Made by a program: the position numbers and the translations under genes. Positions 7,846 through 10,000 of a DNA stretch of 10,000 nucleotides are shown one piece after another. This stretch comes from Stramonita haemastoma. Its lineage: Eukaryota; Mollusca; Gastropoda; Neogastropoda; Muricidae. The notes beneath the pieces were generated by a model. It had not been told where the DNA came from, ran no database searches, and saw only the letters and a list, made by a program, of their open reading frames with translations. The first letter of the stretch is position 1. Every line of letters starts with the position of its first letter. The DNA lies in contig CM060318.1 of NCBI GenBank assembly GCA_030674155.1, positions 76,470,747 through 76,480,746 of the forward strand, read 5' to 3'.

Positions 7846-7915
7846 TAGTTTCAGGTGGTGGTGGGGAAGTGTAGGATTTGAGGTGTAGTAGTAGTTGGGT
7901 TGTGTGGGGTAGATG
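7846..7915. other. Non-repeat interruption in the G/T array
   Basis: This short stretch departs from the array: it contains TTTCAGG, GGGGAAG and AGGATTTGAGG. On the minus strand one register reads PPPPETT and a neighbouring register meets a TGA at 7853-7851. It may be a unique spacer between two repeat blocks of the mucin-like region. Alternatively, it may mark where coding sequence ends and other G/T-rich DNA begins. No splice acceptor of normal form is evident here. Confidence 0.45.
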
Positions 7916-10000
7916 TGGTGTGTTGTGTTGTGTGGGTGGTTGTTGTTGTAGTGGTGGTGTGTTGTTGTGGTGGTGTAGTTGTTGTTGGTGGTGTTGTGTT
8001 GTTGGTGGTGTTGTGGTGGTTGTGGTGGTGTTGTGGTTGTAGTGGGTGTTGTTGTGTAGTGGGGGTTGTTGTTGTAGTGGGTGTAGTTGTTGTTGAAGTG
8101 GGTGTTGCTGTTGTGGTGGTGGGTGTTGTTGTGGTGGGTGTTGTTGTTGTGGTGGTGTTTTGTGTGGTGGGTGTTGTTTGTTGTGTTGTGGGTGTGTGTG
8201 TTGGTGTGTGTGTGGGGTGTTGTTGTGGTGGGTTTGTTGGTGTGTTGTTGTGGTGGTGTTTTGTGGTGGTGTTGTGGTGGTGGGTGTTGTTGTGGTGTGG
8301 TGTTGTGTTGTGTGGTGTTGTTGCTGTGGGGTGTTGTGTGGTTGGTGGTGTGGGGTGTAGTTGCTTGTGTGTTGGTTGTTGGTGTTGTTGTGTGGGTGTT
8401 GTTGTTTGTGGGTGTTGTTGTTGTTTGGGTGTTGTTGTTGTGTGGGTGTTGTTGTGTGGTGTTGTTGTGTGGTGGGTGTTGTTTTGTGTGGTGTGTTTGT
8501 TGTGGTTTGGGTGGTGGGTGTTGTTGTGTGTGGGTGTTGTTGTTGTGTGGTGTTGTTGTGTGGTAGTAGTTGTTGGGTTGTGGTGTTGGGGTTGTTGTTG
8601 TTGTGTGGGTGTTTGTTGTGTGGTGTTGTTGTGTTTGGTGTAGTGTGGTTGTGTTGTTGGTGTAGTGTGGTAGTTGTTGGTGTAGTGGTGGTAGTCGTTG
8701 GTGTAGTGGTGGTAGTTGTTGGTGTAGTGTGTTGGTAGTGTGTTGGTGTGGTGTGTGGTAGTTGTGTGGTTGTAGTGTTGTGGTTGGTGTTGTGTGTAGT
8801 TGTTGGTGTGGTGGGTAGTGTTGGTGTTGTGTAGGTGGTAGTTGTTGGTGTAGTGGTGGTAGTGTTGGTGTAGTGTTGGTGTAGTGGTGGTAGTTGTTGG
8901 TGTATGTTGGTGTAGTTGTTGGTGTAGTGGTGGTAGTTGTTGGTGTATGGTGTAGTGTGTTGGTGTAGTGTGTTGGTTGTGTAGTGGTGTAGTTGGTGGT
9001 AGTTGTTGGTAGTGTTGGTGTAGTGGTGTAGTTGTTGGTGTATGGTGTAGTTTGTTAGTGTGGTAGTTGTTGTGTAGTGGGTAGTGTGGTAGTTTGTGTG
9101 GTAGTGTGGTGTAGTTGTTGTGTATTGTTGGTGTAGTTGTTGGTGTAGTGGTTGTAGTGTTGGTGTAGTTGGTGTTGGTTAGTGGTAGTTGTTGGTGTAG
9201 TGGTGGTAGTTGGTTGGGTAGTTGGTGGTAGTGTGTGTGTGTGTTGTGGTAGTGTTGGTGTAGTGTGTTGTTTGGGTGAGTGGTGTTGTGGTGTGTGGTG
9301 TGTAGTGTGTTGTGGTGTGGGGTTTCTGTGTGGTGGTGTGGTTGGTGTGTGTGTTTAGGTGGGTGTGATGTGGATAGGGAGTTGTGTTGGGTTGTAGTGA
9401 GATGGTTGTTGTGGTGGTAGTTGGTGGTGTATGGGTAGGTGAGTGTTGTGTAGTTGTTGGTGTTAAGGTTGGAGTGTTGTTGGGTGTTGTGTTGGTTTTA
9501 TTGTTGTAGTGGTGGTGGTGTGTGTTGTGTGGGTAGTGTTGGAGGGTTTTTGTGTAGTTTTGTGTTGTGTGGTTAGTGATGGAGTGTTGTTGGTGTTGTG
9601 TGGTTAGTTTGTCGGTGTGTTGTGTAGTGTTAGTTGTGGTGTATGTTTGATGTTGTCTTGGTGTTAGTTGGTGTGTAGTTGTTGGTGTAGTATGGTATTG
9701 TTGTGTTATGTGATAGTAGTGTGAGTTGGGTGTGTGGGAGAGTTTTGTGAGTGGTGTATTGTTGGTGTAGGTGTAGTTTGTTGGGTGTAGTGGTGGTAGT
9801 TGTTGGTGTATGGTAGTTGTTGGTGTAGTGGTGGTAGTTGTTGGTGTAGTTGGTGTGTGTGTAGTTGGTGAGTAGTTGTTGGTGTAGTGTTGTGTGTAGT
9901 GGTATGTGTAGTGTTGTGTAGTGTGGTAGTGTGTGTAGTTGGTGTGTTGTTGGTGTAGTTGGTTGTAGTTGGTGTGTAGTTGTGTGGTGATAGTGGTGGT
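7916..10000. repeat. Irregular G/T-rich array continuing to the window edge
   Basis: About 2.1 kb made almost entirely of G and T, with A mainly in TAG. The minus strand is correspondingly A/C-rich and would encode Thr, Pro, Asn, His and Gln in its three registers. Units resemble those of 6952-7845 but spacing is poor, with many one- or two-base differences. Stops in minus-strand registers (TTA or TCA on plus) appear mainly right of about 9050. This is either the continuing mucin-like coding array with a degraded consensus, or decayed non-coding satellite. I cannot decide which. The long Val/Cys/Gly-rich open frames on the plus strand are by-products of base composition. Confidence 0.6.
8670..9230 (-). 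repeat. 21-base repeat block within the array (Thr/Pro heptapeptide register)
   Basis: Around 8675-8735 the same 21-base unit recurs cleanly. On plus it contains GTTGGTGTAG followed by TGGTGGTAGTT. Broken copies recur to about 9230 and again near 9790-9860. On the minus strand the unit reads as six Thr and one Pro. It differs in sequence and Pro spacing from the 18- and 21-base units near 7000-7340. Two sub-families of unit therefore make up the array. Confidence 0.55.

Noticed and set aside
6996..8643. Long Val/Gly/Cys-rich plus-strand open frames
   Set aside because: G/T-only sequence gives Val, Gly, Cys and Trp codons with few stops. The opposite strand has a Thr/Pro register joined to a splice donor with matching phase, which explains the region better.
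6960..10000. Telomeric or subtelomeric repeat
   Set aside because: The strand is G/T-rich but lacks TTAGGG units. The unit lengths are multiples of three and keep a Thr register next to a splice donor.

Overview
The window looks like nuclear DNA from an animal, most likely a gastropod or related mollusc. There are no bacterial-style operons or long uninterrupted genes. Short GC-rich coding blocks with GT/AG splice borders sit in AT-rich, microsatellite-dense introns, together with a tRNA-derived SINE and other dispersed repeats. The mollusc assignment is inferred from the resemblance of the SINE body to repeats I recall from mollusc genomes. No search was run.

One gene can be reconstructed, on the minus strand and read from right to left. 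It starts (5' end beyond or within the right-hand tract) with a long Thr/Pro-rich mucin-like region encoded by a G/T-rich plus-strand array (6952 to about 7845, probably onward toward 10000). Four exons follow: 5198-5402, 3878-3978, 2544-2708 and 453-628. The splice phases join without a stop (1, 2, 1, 1, then 0 at the last donor). Together they encode an S1 (trypsin/chymotrypsin-like) fold: a basic RTKR cleavage-like site followed by SVGG, a Cys42-Cys58-like segment, the Asp102 region, a GYG in place of GWG, and a C182-C191-like segment. The expected next exon, carrying the Ser195 (GDSGG) region, would lie left of base 1. The catalytic His57 position is Gly and no DIAL-type Asp102 motif is present, so the product is best described as a secreted, mucin-tethered, probably non-catalytic serine protease homologue.

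Layout, left to right: C/A-rich low-complexity DNA (1-446); exon 5 (453-628); intron with dispersed repeat A copy 1 and a tRNA-derived SINE (629-2543); exon 4; intron with repeat C copy 1, a degenerate minisatellite and GA/GACA microsatellites (2709-3877); exon 3, closely bracketed by microsatellites; intron with a long CA tract, repeat A copy 2, repeat C copy 2 (inverted) and a CT tract (3979-5197); exon 2; intron with a local duplication, repeat C copy 3, a higher-order AGTC/AGCC array and CA tracts (5403-6951); then about 3 kb of G/T-only DNA whose minus strand encodes the Thr/Pro array. The array holds frame in 18-, 21- and 24-base units near the exon end and becomes irregular rightward. 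The nearest frame slips I examined are one-base changes in short G or T runs, which suggests consensus errors at least in part.
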